From the NCBI GenBank assembly GCA_025060275.1, contig JANXCJ010000043.1, positions 1 through 12,693 on the forward strand: a DNA stretch of 12,693 nt. Direction: 5' to 3'. Shown here in pieces: positions 1 through 7,296 of the stretch. Both the position numbers and the translations under genes were made by a program. The stretch is from Bacteroidia bacterium. Its GTDB lineage: Bacteria; Bacteroidota; Bacteroidia; SpSt-205. Each line of letters opens with the position of its first letter. The first letter of the stretch is position 1. The notes under the pieces were generated by a model, which was not told the origin of the DNA, ran no database searches, and saw nothing but the letters and a program-made list of their open reading frames with translations.

Positions 1-125
1 GGCGGATTACCATACACAGATAAACGAGCATTAAGCTCTTCTGCGAAATCCACCAGGCCCTGCATCAGCTTTTCCGTAAAGGTACGAGGCTGGTTTAGAG
101 TGCCTTTGAATACTCGGCTCGCCAT
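1..125 (-). CDS. Partial 5' end of an unrecognised leftward gene
   Basis: An open frame starts with ATG at 125 and runs off the left edge, giving 41 codons without a stop. The peptide begins MASRVFKGTLNQPRTFTEKL and continues with an acidic, probably helical stretch ending near LSVYGNP. There is no signal peptide or membrane segment, so the product is probably cytoplasmic. I do not recognise the family from this fragment. The reality of the gene rests on three points: the frame is fully open, a Bacteroidota-type promoter lies just upstream, and it is arranged head to head with the phosphatase gene. The function cannot be told from the window. Confidence 0.6.
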   Translation of the reverse strand, partial: MASRVFKGTLNQPRTFTEKLMQGLVDFAEELNARLSVYGNP

Positions 126-129
126 GCGG

Positions 130-162
130 CAAACTTATCTAAAAAAGCAGATAATGAACAAA
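130..162 (-). promoter_or_regulatory. Bacteroidota-type promoter for the leftward gene at 125
   Basis: On the minus strand TTTG (162-159) is followed by a 21-nt spacer and TAAGTTTG (137-130). This matches the known Bacteroidota primary sigma consensus of a -33 TTTG and a -7 TAnnTTTG. Only 4 nt separate the -7 element from the ATG at 125. Transcription starting a few bases past the element would therefore give a leaderless or nearly leaderless mRNA (inference). Confidence 0.6.
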
Positions 163-180
163 TAACTTTCTGAAACGACT

Positions 181-188
181 TATATTTG
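181..188 (+). promoter_or_regulatory. -7 element TATATTTG for the PhoD-led array
   Basis: TATATTTG is an exact TAnnTTTG match lying 4 nt before the ATG at 193. This is the same spacing as in the divergent promoter on the other strand. I find no good TTTG -33 box at the usual 17-23 nt upstream, so the promoter may be weaker or need an activator. No Shine-Dalgarno sequence is present, so a leaderless transcript is likely if this element is used (inference). Confidence 0.5.
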
Positions 189-192
189 TCTG

Positions 193-2058
193 ATGCGAAT
201 AGCTTTCACCCTTGTACTTACAATAATATGGGCACAATCTCCCACTCATCCTGCCCGAGCACAAGCACGCAGCAATCAAGCCCCTTTTTTACATGGGGTA
301 GCCTCTGGAGACCCTCTCACGGATCGGGTAATCCTTTGGACTCGCATAACCCCCCCTCAGAATTGGACCAGTAGTGTCTCCGTCTCATGGGAGGTAGCTG
401 CAGATGTACAATTCACCCAGATAGTGGCTTCGGGAATCACCTCTACCGATGCAAGCAGAGACTATACAGTAAAGATAGATGCTACAGGCTTACAGCCCGG
501 GCAATGGTACTACTATCGGTTCCGTGCCTTCAATACATACTCCCCTATAGGTCGTACCCGCACATTACCCGTAGGAACAGCAAACCGACTAAGAATAGCA
601 GTAGCCTCCTGTGCTGACTATCAAAATGGATTTTACACCGCCTATGAAAATATAACACGAAGAAATGACATAGACCTAGTCATACACTTAGGAGACTACA
701 TATATGAGTACGGACCCAGTCAAAATAGCGTCAGGCAGGCAGAGCCCCCCCAAGAAATACTCACCTTGAATGATTATCGCATTCGGTATTCCCATTATAG
801 ATTAGATTCTTCTCTCCAGTGGCTTCATCAAAATTATCCCATGATAGGAGTATGGGATGATCATGAGTTAGCTGACAACGCATGGAAGGCTGGGGCAGCC
901 AATCACGACCCTAATACAGAGGGACCCTTTCAAAATCGCAGAATAGCAATGCTTCAAGCCTATCAGGAGTGGCTTCCTTTCCGTCTACCCGACTTCTCTT
1001 CCTCTGACTCTCTACGAATATGGAGGAGCTTCCGGTGGGGAAACTTAGCGGAGATTATCTTGATAGATACCCGGCATTATGCTCGTGATGAGCAGGTAAG
1101 AGGGAATCCCCTCAACGTCAATGATCCTAATCTCAACAATCCTAATCGCACCATGTTAGGAGCCACTCAGCTTAGTTGGCTCAGTCAGCAGCTTACTTCA
1201 TCCCCCTCTACCTGGAAACTCATTGGCCAGCAAGTCATGATAGCTCCCCTAAGGGTAAGCCTATTAGGCAATACATACATCGTGAACTCAGATCAGTGGG
1301 ATGGCTACCCAGCTGAAAGGCAGCGCCTCATGGACACGATAATTCGTAACAATATCCAGAATGTAGCTTTCCTTACAGGAGATATTCATACTTCTTGGGC
1401 TAATGACCTTCCATTTGGTCCGGGTACATATGATCCCTCTACAGGCGCTGGCTCTACAGCTGTAGAATTCGTGACTCCCAGTATCACTTCGGCTAATGCT
1501 TCCTTCATTGGGAATTTAGGAAATCCTACCATCATCTCACAAGCCAACCCGCATGTAAAATATGTCAATCTAACCCAGCACGGTTATTTAGTATTAGATG
1601 TAACAGACCAGCAGGTACAAGGAGACTGGTACTTTGTAAATACCATTACACAGCCCCAGAGTGGTGAGACACAGGGAGAAAGTTGGTATGTGCGAAGGGG
1701 AGAGAGGTTTCTCCGAAGGGCAAATGCCCCTGTTCTCGCCCCTAACTATAATCCCCCCCTGATACCACGCAGCAGTGCTACTTCCTTAGTCACACCTTCG
1801 CCCACACTCATAGGGGTTTACCCAAATCCAGCTCAAAACTTCATAACCCTTCAGCTCTATACTCCACAACCCCAAACTCTCTCTATCTATCTCACTACAT
1901 TAGGAGGACAGATGGTAGAATCCTATACCTTAACACTCCCATCCACAGGTACGCATTATTATCAAGTACCCTTGGATAAGATAGCACAGGGCGCATTTAT
2001 TCTCACAGTAGAAGATAAGAAGGGCACTAAGAGTAGCTACTATCTTCTCAAACAATAA
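193..2058 (+). CDS. phoD: PhoD-family alkaline phosphatase/phosphodiesterase with T9SS sorting domain
   Basis: The product is a 621-aa exported metallophosphatase of the PhoD family, which hydrolyses phosphomono- and diesters. Residues 1-24 look like a signal peptide: MR, a hydrophobic run, then a cleavage region around ARAQA. A PhoD N-terminal fibronectin-like domain follows, with GVASGDP at 35-41. The catalytic domain shows AVASC (136-140; Cys140 matches the metal-binding Cys of PhoD), HLGDYIYE (165-172), WDDHE (221-225) and LTGDIHTSW (394-402). Residues from about 539, starting LIGVYPNPAQNF, form a typical type IX secretion (Por) C-terminal sorting domain, so the enzyme is expected to be secreted or anchored at the cell surface. 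The family role is phosphate scavenging from organic esters. No Pho-box-like site was identified. The ATG at 193 is chosen because it gives the signal peptide and follows the -7 element. It is the first gene of the rightward array. Confidence 0.9.
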   Translation: MRIAFTLVLTIIWAQSPTHPARAQARSNQAPFLHGVASGDPLTDRVILWTRITPPQNWTSSVSVSWEVAADVQFTQIVASGITSTDASRDYTVKIDATGLQPGQWYYYRFRAFNTYSPIGRTRTLPVGTANRLRIAVASCADYQNGFYTAYENITRRNDIDLVIHLGDYIYEYGPSQNSVRQAEPPQEILTLNDYRIRYSHYRLDSSLQWLHQNYPMIGVWDDHELADNAWKAGAANHDPNTEGPFQNRRIAMLQAYQEWLPFRLPDFSSSDSLRIWRSFRWGNLAEIILIDTRHYARDEQVRGNPLNVNDPNLNNPNRTMLGATQLSWLSQQLTSSPSTWKLIGQQVMIAPLRVSLLGNTYIVNSDQWDGYPAERQRLMDTIIRNNIQNVAFLTGDIHTSWANDLPFGPGTYDPSTGAGSTAVEFVTPSITSANASFIGNLGNPTIISQANPHVKYVNLTQHGYLVLDVTDQQVQGDWYFVNTITQPQSGETQGESWYVRRGERFLRRANAPVLAPNYNPPLIPRSSATSLVTPSPTLIGVYPNPAQNFITLQLYTPQPQTLSIYLTTLGGQMVESYTLTLPSTGTHYYQVPLDKIAQGAFILTVEDKKGTKSSYYLLKQ

Positions 2059-2063
2059 GTATT

Positions 2064-2624
2064 ATGGAAGGAAAAGAGCAAAAGGCAGATAAGCTTATTC
2101 GTGAGCACATGATAGCAGCCATGGGGGCAGGACTTATTCCTCTCCCTTTTGCCGATTGGGCCACTACTACCGCAGTCCAGCTAAATCTAGTTCGTAAGTT
2201 AGCTGAGTTATATGAGGTACCCTTTCTGCCTGGTGCGGCTAAGGGAATCATAGCAAGCCTTGTAGGAGCTACGGCTGTACGAGGTGGCTCCACGCTTGTC
2301 AAACTCATACCCGGTGTAGGATGGGCAATAGGTGGGCTTACAGCTTCCGTATTAGCTGCAGGTACTACTTATGCGTTAGGAAAAGTTTTACAGAATCACT
2401 TCTCATCAGGGGGATCTTTAGTGGACCTAAATATAACTGCAGCTCAAAAAGCTTACCAACGCGCTTTTGAAGAGGGTAAAAAAGTCTCACAAGAATTAGA
2501 GAAAAATTCGCCGCTTGCTGATCCTTATGAGCAGCTTCGGAAACTTCACGACCTTCACAAAGCGGGAATTCTTACGGCTGAGGAATATGAAGCTCAGAAG
2601 CGCCGCATTTTAGAGCGTCTGTGA
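2064..2624 (+). CDS. DUF697-like protein with C-terminal SHOCT domain
   Basis: A 186-aa protein. Residues 15-110 resemble the DUF697 family, a domain of unknown function also found in YcjF-type and GTPase-linked proteins. It carries the hallmark IPLPFADWATTTAVQ (25-39), then a helix with VRKLAELYEVPF (43-54). Two Gly/Ala-rich hydrophobic segments (about 57-72 and 81-106) could associate with or cross the membrane. Residues 155-186 match the short SHOCT domain, with the core AGILTAEEYEAQKRRIL, which in other proteins acts as an oligomerisation or interaction tail. It starts 5 nt after the phosphatase stop, and its own stop overlaps the next start, so it is co-transcribed and probably translationally coupled. 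The cellular role is unknown. A membrane-linked scaffold is a guess. Confidence 0.7.
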   Translation: MEGKEQKADKLIREHMIAAMGAGLIPLPFADWATTTAVQLNLVRKLAELYEVPFLPGAAKGIIASLVGATAVRGGSTLVKLIPGVGWAIGGLTASVLAAGTTYALGKVLQNHFSSGGSLVDLNITAAQKAYQRAFEEGKKVSQELEKNSPLADPYEQLRKLHDLHKAGILTAEEYEAQKRRILERL

Positions 2625-3865
2625 GCTTCCGGCTTCACCTTAGACTACCTCCCCTTCCTGAGATACATTATATACAGAAACTCCCTCTCTACTGGGTCAA
2701 AACAAGTGAGGAGCCCCTTGCCTCCCTTATAGCTATATGGGAGGCACCCAACTTGCTTCTTTACCCCAGTGGCACACGCAAAGTTTTACTCAAATTGATA
2801 CGAGAAGAAAACAGCTACTATCAAGGAGCTGAGTTAGGTAGAAAAATTCAGCGGTTAGGATGGTCCTGGGGATGGCTAACCCACAGGGATGGCATACTTC
2901 TTCATGCAGAAGGGCTAAGAGAAAACCTGCGCAAGGTACTTCCCCTCTTAAAATGTGCAGTAGAGAGCCCCCTTCTGAGGGGACCTCATCTAAGGCATTA
3001 CCTTCGCCAAATAGCAGAAACTCAGGAGAGGTCCTTAGCAAGCCCCCCTTATAGGGCAGATGCGCATCTCGCTCGTCTGCTATGGGGAGCCTCCTATAGC
3101 GTTACGGAAGCTACTCTACCCCAGGATTTTCTTAAGATAGAGCCTATCCACCTTGCTTCTTATCATGCCTATTATCTCCTGCAAGGGCTCAGGGGAGTTG
3201 TAGTATGTGCGCCGTATATCCCTGAAGAGATTAGGGATTGGGCAGGTTGGTACGGGAAAGTTTCATATTACATTCCTTTACCCCTTCAGACACAAGTAAG
3301 GGAGTATGAAGAACCAGTTCCTGATGCACAGCAGGTTTCCCTTCGTCTGGCTTATCCTTGGGCTCGTTCTGTCCACCCTGATTATGGGCTTTACCGGCTA
3401 GCACTTCTTCGTTTAGGAGGATATTTTAACTCTCAGCTCATGCAAAATGTACGCGAGATAGCGGGGCTTACCTATGGTATATACGCACGCGCAGAGGAAA
3501 CGCAAGCCGGCAGCTACTTCTTCATAAAAACCGAAGTATCTCGCAAAAGGGTAACAGAAGCAATGGAACGAATTCAGCAGGAAGTGACAGCATGGTGTGA
3601 TCTTCCTTTTCCTTCTACAGACTGCATCCGAGAGGCCCGCAACTATCTTATAGCTCAGCTTACGCCAGAAAGTCTTGCAGAATGGGCTCAGACAATAGGA
3701 TGGCTCATCGCTCATAGGCGAGACATACATACTTACCTAAGACAGCTTGAGCAAATAGAAAGGATAGATCAAAATCCTTTTCCTTCTCTGCCTCTACCTG
3801 GCTTACCAGTCGTAAAGGTAGCCGTCGGGGTAGAGTCGCTTATCTTTGCCCCTGCATGTACTTGA
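2621..3865 (+). CDS. M16 (insulinase-like) peptidase homologue without the zinc motif
   Basis: A 414-aa protein with the two-lobed M16 layout. The clearest signature is in the second lobe: GGYFNSQLMQNVREIAGLTY (266-285), the conserved Arg/Tyr region that shapes the substrate cavity of M16 enzymes. The first lobe should carry HxxEH near residues 40-60, but that stretch has no His and the motif occurs nowhere in the protein. It therefore looks like the non-catalytic half of a two-subunit M16 protease. Such pairs, one active and one inactive subunit, are known in bacteria. The usual zinc-bearing partner is not next to it. There is no signal peptide, so it is probably cytoplasmic. The start is GTG at 2621, overlapping the upstream TGA as GTGA. 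The 3' end overlaps purQ by 10 nt. Confidence 0.8.
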   Translation: MSFRLHLRLPPLPEIHYIQKLPLYWVKTSEEPLASLIAIWEAPNLLLYPSGTRKVLLKLIREENSYYQGAELGRKIQRLGWSWGWLTHRDGILLHAEGLRENLRKVLPLLKCAVESPLLRGPHLRHYLRQIAETQERSLASPPYRADAHLARLLWGASYSVTEATLPQDFLKIEPIHLASYHAYYLLQGLRGVVVCAPYIPEEIRDWAGWYGKVSYYIPLPLQTQVREYEEPVPDAQQVSLRLAYPWARSVHPDYGLYRLALLRLGGYFNSQLMQNVREIAGLTYGIYARAEETQAGSYFFIKTEVSRKRVTEAMERIQQEVTAWCDLPFPSTDCIREARNYLIAQLTPESLAEWAQTIGWLIAHRRDIHTYLRQLEQIERIDQNPFPSLPLPGLPVVKVAVGVESLIFAPACT

Positions 3866-4506
3866 GAGGGGCGATTGTAGTATTTCCGGGGAGTAATTGT
3901 GATAGGGATTTGTATTATGCGTTAGAGCGGGCAGGCATGATACCCCAGTATGTATGGCATGCAGAAAGCTCTTTACCAGCAGTCCAAGCGGTTTTTCTAC
4001 CTGGGGGATTCTCTTATGGAGACTATCTAAGAGCTGGAGGAATAGCTCGCTTTGCACCTATCATGGAAGCAGTAGAAACATTCTGGCGTCAAGGGGGAGT
4101 TGTGATAGGTATATGCAACGGTTTCCAAATCCTTACAGAAGCAGGCTGGCTGCCAGGTGCCTTGCGTCGGAATACATCAGGTCGTTTTGTATGCTCTACT
4201 GTAGAGGTATGCTCCTTCGGAAAGGGTCCATTACAAGACTACATAGGAGAAAGGAGTTATAGACTTCCTATAGCCCACGGGGAGGGACGATATGTAGCAG
4301 GGGTAAAGATTCCCTCGTGGGGCTTGCGATATGCTACTTCTCCTTCTCCTAATGGAAGTGATAGAGGCATAGCAGGTTTAGCAAATGAAGAAGGGACAGT
4401 ATTGGGGCTTATGCCCCATCCTGAAAGAGCGTGTGACCCTTATCAGGGACATTTAGATGGATTAGATTTCTTGCGTGCCATTGTAAGATATATAGCCCAG
4501 AGATAA
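3856..4506 (+). CDS. purQ: Phosphoribosylformylglycinamidine synthase, glutaminase subunit PurQ
   Basis: A 216-aa class I glutamine amidotransferase that supplies ammonia to PurL for the FGAR to FGAM step of de novo purine synthesis. Visible motifs are FPGSNCDRD (10-18), LPGGFSYGDYLRAGG (48-62), the nucleophile in GICNGFQ (Cys87) and the triad partners in MPHPERA (His188, Glu190). Length fits the small stand-alone PurQ form, which works with PurS and small PurL. Neither of those is in the window. ATG at 3856 keeps the usual short N-terminus before the first beta strand and overlaps the M16-like gene by 10 nt. The segment before the HPE motif is a little shorter than in well-known PurQ proteins, but nothing essential is missing. 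It is metabolically unrelated to its neighbours and probably shares their transcript. Confidence 0.95.
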   Translation: MYLRGAIVVFPGSNCDRDLYYALERAGMIPQYVWHAESSLPAVQAVFLPGGFSYGDYLRAGGIARFAPIMEAVETFWRQGGVVIGICNGFQILTEAGWLPGALRRNTSGRFVCSTVEVCSFGKGPLQDYIGERSYRLPIAHGEGRYVAGVKIPSWGLRYATSPSPNGSDRGIAGLANEEGTVLGLMPHPERACDPYQGHLDGLDFLRAIVRYIAQR

Positions 4507-4507
4507 C

Positions 4508-5926
4508 TTGATAGGGCGCATTCTCCTAATAGCTTTATCACCTCTCTGTTTAGCTGTTAGCTTTTTGGCAGAAGACCCCCTCCTCAAAAGCGCTGGTTGG
4601 ATTACAGGTAGTGTAGCCCTTTATACAGCTTTGTATGTAAGAGAATACTTCCTTCTGCATCTCTTAGGCTATATCGCAGGCATTGTAGGAATAGCGCTTT
4701 TTGTGCAAGGAAAGAGCTGGATATGGATTTTTGCAGGCTGGGAGTTAGTAAGCGTAGTAGCCTGGATACTGATTGTATATCCTCGTGGAGGTACCCTACG
4801 AGGCTTGGAAATAGGCGTACTAACTTTTTTGGTCAATCGTATAGGAGACCTCTTTTGGTTGGCCGCTGCTTTTAGCGAGGCAAGATTTTCTATAGGATTT
4901 CTTATAGCAGGATGGATAAAGGCAGGTCTTTTTCCTTTCACATTCTGGCTTATCCAAGCCATGTACGCTCCAGCCCCCATTTCTGCCCTTTTTCACTCGG
5001 CGCTCCTAGTAAGCTTAGGAGTATATGGTTTCTTGCGCTATCCAACATGGCTTAGCGGATTAGACAGGTCTCTAATAGAACTCTTAGCGGAGGGTAGTGG
5101 AGTCTTCGCAGCAATAGGAGCCCTGAGTAGCCGCCACCCCAAAGTACTATTAGCATGGACTACCGCCTCTCACCTCAGCGGAGCGATGGCGATAGTGGCT
5201 TCTCCGGCTCCTGCTCTCAATCTCTTGCTCCATCATGCTTATCTCAAAGCAGCTCTTTTTCTACTCTTAGGCTTATTTTATAAGCAGCGGTCTCCCTCCC
5301 TTCTACTAAGATCGGTAAGTTTCCTTTTTACTACTCTTCTTATAGCTTCTAAGCGTGAATCTCACATCCTGGCACACATTAGAGAGACCCTCATGGCTGT
5401 AGCTTTGGGACGCATGTGGAGGCTCCTCGGCTCAAGAAACCATGATGAAAGCGCTAACTGGCAGAAAGAAGTCCCATTTCTCCTACCCATACTTCTTCTG
5501 GTTATAAGAGGTGAAGTAGCTTTTGGCCTTACGTGGAGCTTAGAGAGCCTTATCCCCATTTTAGGACTTGTGGGAGGGGCATACTGGAGAACCCCCATAT
5601 CGTATCGCTTAGACCTTATTTTTATAAGAGTAACCCAAAGGCTACTCCACCTATGGGAGGAAGTAGGTAAAAAAATGACGAGAGTAGAAAACTTCCTCAA
5701 AGTAAATTTAGAAAACCTGAGCAAGCATGTAGTGTCTTTATCTAACTGGATTGCGAAAGGAGAGACATGGAGTGCTCATATAGGATGGAAAACTATAGCT
5801 TCAAGGACTCGCCAAGCTCTCGCCCTACTTGGAGTACAAGGGCAGAAAGCCTCGTATAAAGAGGCCCTACAGTGGGGCGTGCTAATCACTCTCATGGGGG
5901 CTTTCACATGGAGGCTGCTACGCTAA
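4508..5926 (+). CDS. nuoL: Compact NuoL-like proton-pumping subunit of complex I
   Basis: A 472-aa polytopic membrane protein homologous to NuoL, which is usually above 600 aa. Pumping residues are kept: Glu79 in GWELVS, Lys138 in GWIKAGLFPF, the P-x-P-I-S-A-L-x-H stretch (155-163), and LHHAYLKAALFL with His242/His243 and Lys247. The C-terminal third (about 366-472) looks like a long amphipathic lateral helix followed by a last membrane helix (453-470), which is diagnostic of NuoL over NuoM/N. Two parts are reduced. The N-terminus has lost helices before the usual YSxGYM region (here LYVREYF). The TM12 region normally reading GIPPLSGFFSKDE is replaced by LLIASKRESHI, which may still hold the TM12 lysine (Lys282). 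The start is TTG at 4508, 1 nt after the purQ stop. An Mrp/DabB-type antiporter subunit is an alternative, but nuoM and nuoN follow directly. Confidence 0.85.
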   Translation: MIGRILLIALSPLCLAVSFLAEDPLLKSAGWITGSVALYTALYVREYFLLHLLGYIAGIVGIALFVQGKSWIWIFAGWELVSVVAWILIVYPRGGTLRGLEIGVLTFLVNRIGDLFWLAAAFSEARFSIGFLIAGWIKAGLFPFTFWLIQAMYAPAPISALFHSALLVSLGVYGFLRYPTWLSGLDRSLIELLAEGSGVFAAIGALSSRHPKVLLAWTTASHLSGAMAIVASPAPALNLLLHHAYLKAALFLLLGLFYKQRSPSLLLRSVSFLFTTLLIASKRESHILAHIRETLMAVALGRMWRLLGSRNHDESANWQKEVPFLLPILLLVIRGEVAFGLTWSLESLIPILGLVGGAYWRTPISYRLDLIFIRVTQRLLHLWEEVGKKMTRVENFLKVNLENLSKHVVSLSNWIAKGETWSAHIGWKTIASRTRQALALLGVQGQKASYKEALQWGVLITLMGAFTWRLLR

Positions 5927-7296
5927 ATCTCTTATGGGTGGGTCCTTTAGTGGGGGGGCTCGTAGGACTCTTCCTCCACAGGAAGGGAATAAAGCTGTGG
6001 ATAATTATTCATGGACTGCTTCAATTTTTTCTATGGGGATATCTATACTGGAAGTATGAAGGATTAGGACCCGTGCAAGAGATACCATGGTTTTCTATTC
6101 AAGAGAAGTCCTTTTACTACCACATAAGCATAAGACCTTCTAATTTATGGTTACTTTTCCTAACTATCCTTGTAGGGCACAGCGCCATGCTCTATGCCTG
6201 TAGCTATGTTTCTCGGTTGAGGTCATTTACAGTACTATTTTTTTTTACGATAGCCTTTATTCAAGGGGTGTTTTTAGCGGGTGAAGTAATTATATTCTTC
6301 ATATTTTATGAGGCAAGCTTAGTACCCGCCTTCTTGCTTATTTATGGATGGGGTAGTGAAGGAAGGCGTTTAGCTGCGGTAAAATTTGCTCTTTTTACCC
6401 TAGGGGGGTCTGTACTACTTTTAGTAGGTATTCTATGGGGTCTCTCTGCATGCGAGGGGGGAAAGTGGCTAGATTGGCAAAGAGCCTGCCTTCCTGCTGG
6501 GGCTTGGTGGCTCATGAGCTTAGGCTTAGCCGTGAAACTACCTCTTATTCCCTTACACGCTTGGTTGGGAGATGCGCATGTAGAAGCAGAAGCCCCTGTA
6601 TCTATGCTTTTAGCCGCACTCCTTCTGAAGCTGGGAGGTTATGGACTTCTGAACTGGGTATGGAGAGGTGAATATGCCTTTATATTACGAATATGGGGGG
6701 GGCTTAGTCTCCTTTATGCGACAGGTGTAGCAATGGCACAGCAGGACCTCAAGCGCCTAATTGCATTTACCTCTATCGCTCACATGGGGTTAGTAGCCAT
6801 AGGTGCGGGCGCCCAGTCTCATACGGGATTGCAGGGCGCTTATCATCAGCTCTTTACGCATGGTTTAGTAAGTGCAGGACTTTTCGCATGGATAGGCTAC
6901 TTGGAAAAAAAGACAGGTGAACGCAACCTTTCCTCCCTCCAAGGAATCCTTTACAAGGACATAAGGAGTCAGCTACCTGCCATCCTCCTCTTTTTCTCTG
7001 CGATAGGTGTCCCCGGCTCTTCCTTATTTATTTCAGAACTCCTTATAATCTGGGGCACAGGGGAAGGAGCAGGATGGCTCTGGGCGTTTGTGCCTGCACT
7101 TAGCCTTCTTCTGACAGCGATCTACTTCCTGCGAGCATACAGAGATCTGGCAAAACCTAATTCCACAACCTTCATATCCCTAAGGTCTCCTTCATACTTG
7201 CCTGAGCTAATAGTATGGATACTCCTTTTTATCTCTTTTCTTAGTGGAATTCTGCCTTCGCCCTGGTTGAAGGTATTAGCCCATGCGGGGTATTGA
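5908..7296 (+). CDS. nuoM: NADH-quinone oxidoreductase subunit M
   Basis: A 462-aa membrane protein, slightly shorter than the usual 490-510 aa, and the best preserved of the three antiporter-like subunits. It keeps Glu135 in FYEASLVP, Lys210 in AVKLPLIPLHAWLGDAHVEA (a near-perfect NuoM signature), Lys241 in LLLKLGGYG, QQDLKRLIAFTSIAHMG (278-294), HQLFTHGL with His312/His318, and Glu377 in PGSSLFISELLI. These form the charged axis that carries protons through the membrane arm. I chose ATG at 5908, giving a normal first membrane helix. An upstream in-frame GTG at 5872 would add a polar, His-rich stretch that NuoM does not normally have. The gene overlaps nuoL by 19 nt and nuoN by 14 nt, implying coupled translation. 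Confidence 0.95.
   Translation: MEAATLNLLWVGPLVGGLVGLFLHRKGIKLWIIIHGLLQFFLWGYLYWKYEGLGPVQEIPWFSIQEKSFYYHISIRPSNLWLLFLTILVGHSAMLYACSYVSRLRSFTVLFFFTIAFIQGVFLAGEVIIFFIFYEASLVPAFLLIYGWGSEGRRLAAVKFALFTLGGSVLLLVGILWGLSACEGGKWLDWQRACLPAGAWWLMSLGLAVKLPLIPLHAWLGDAHVEAEAPVSMLLAALLLKLGGYGLLNWVWRGEYAFILRIWGGLSLLYATGVAMAQQDLKRLIAFTSIAHMGLVAIGAGAQSHTGLQGAYHQLFTHGLVSAGLFAWIGYLEKKTGERNLSSLQGILYKDIRSQLPAILLFFSAIGVPGSSLFISELLIIWGTGEGAGWLWAFVPALSLLLTAIYFLRAYRDLAKPNSTTFISLRSPSYLPELIVWILLFISFLSGILPSPWLKVLAHAGY

Noticed and set aside
1..125. Assigning the left-edge fragment to a hydroxylase-like family
   Set aside because: A vague resemblance to the start of some beta-hydroxylase-like proteins was considered, but 41 residues without a catalytic motif cannot support it.
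3413..3730. 105-codon open frame antisense to the M16-like gene
   Set aside because: A Cys-rich product with no family features, fully covered by a real gene on the other strand.
5362..5724. 120-codon open frame antisense to nuoL
   Set aside because: It lies wholly inside a well-supported gene and its product is basic and low in recognisable structure. No promoter or start context was seen.
5872..5907. GTG at 5872 as an earlier nuoM start
   Set aside because: It would add 12 polar residues (with several His) and extend the overlap with nuoL. NuoM proteins normally begin with a membrane helix, which fits ATG at 5908.
4508..5926. NuoL-like protein as a DabB/MpsA or Mrp antiporter subunit
   Set aside because: No DabA-like or Mrp partner genes are adjacent. 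The C-terminal lateral helix and the following nuoM and nuoN favour complex I, though phylogeny was not possible here.
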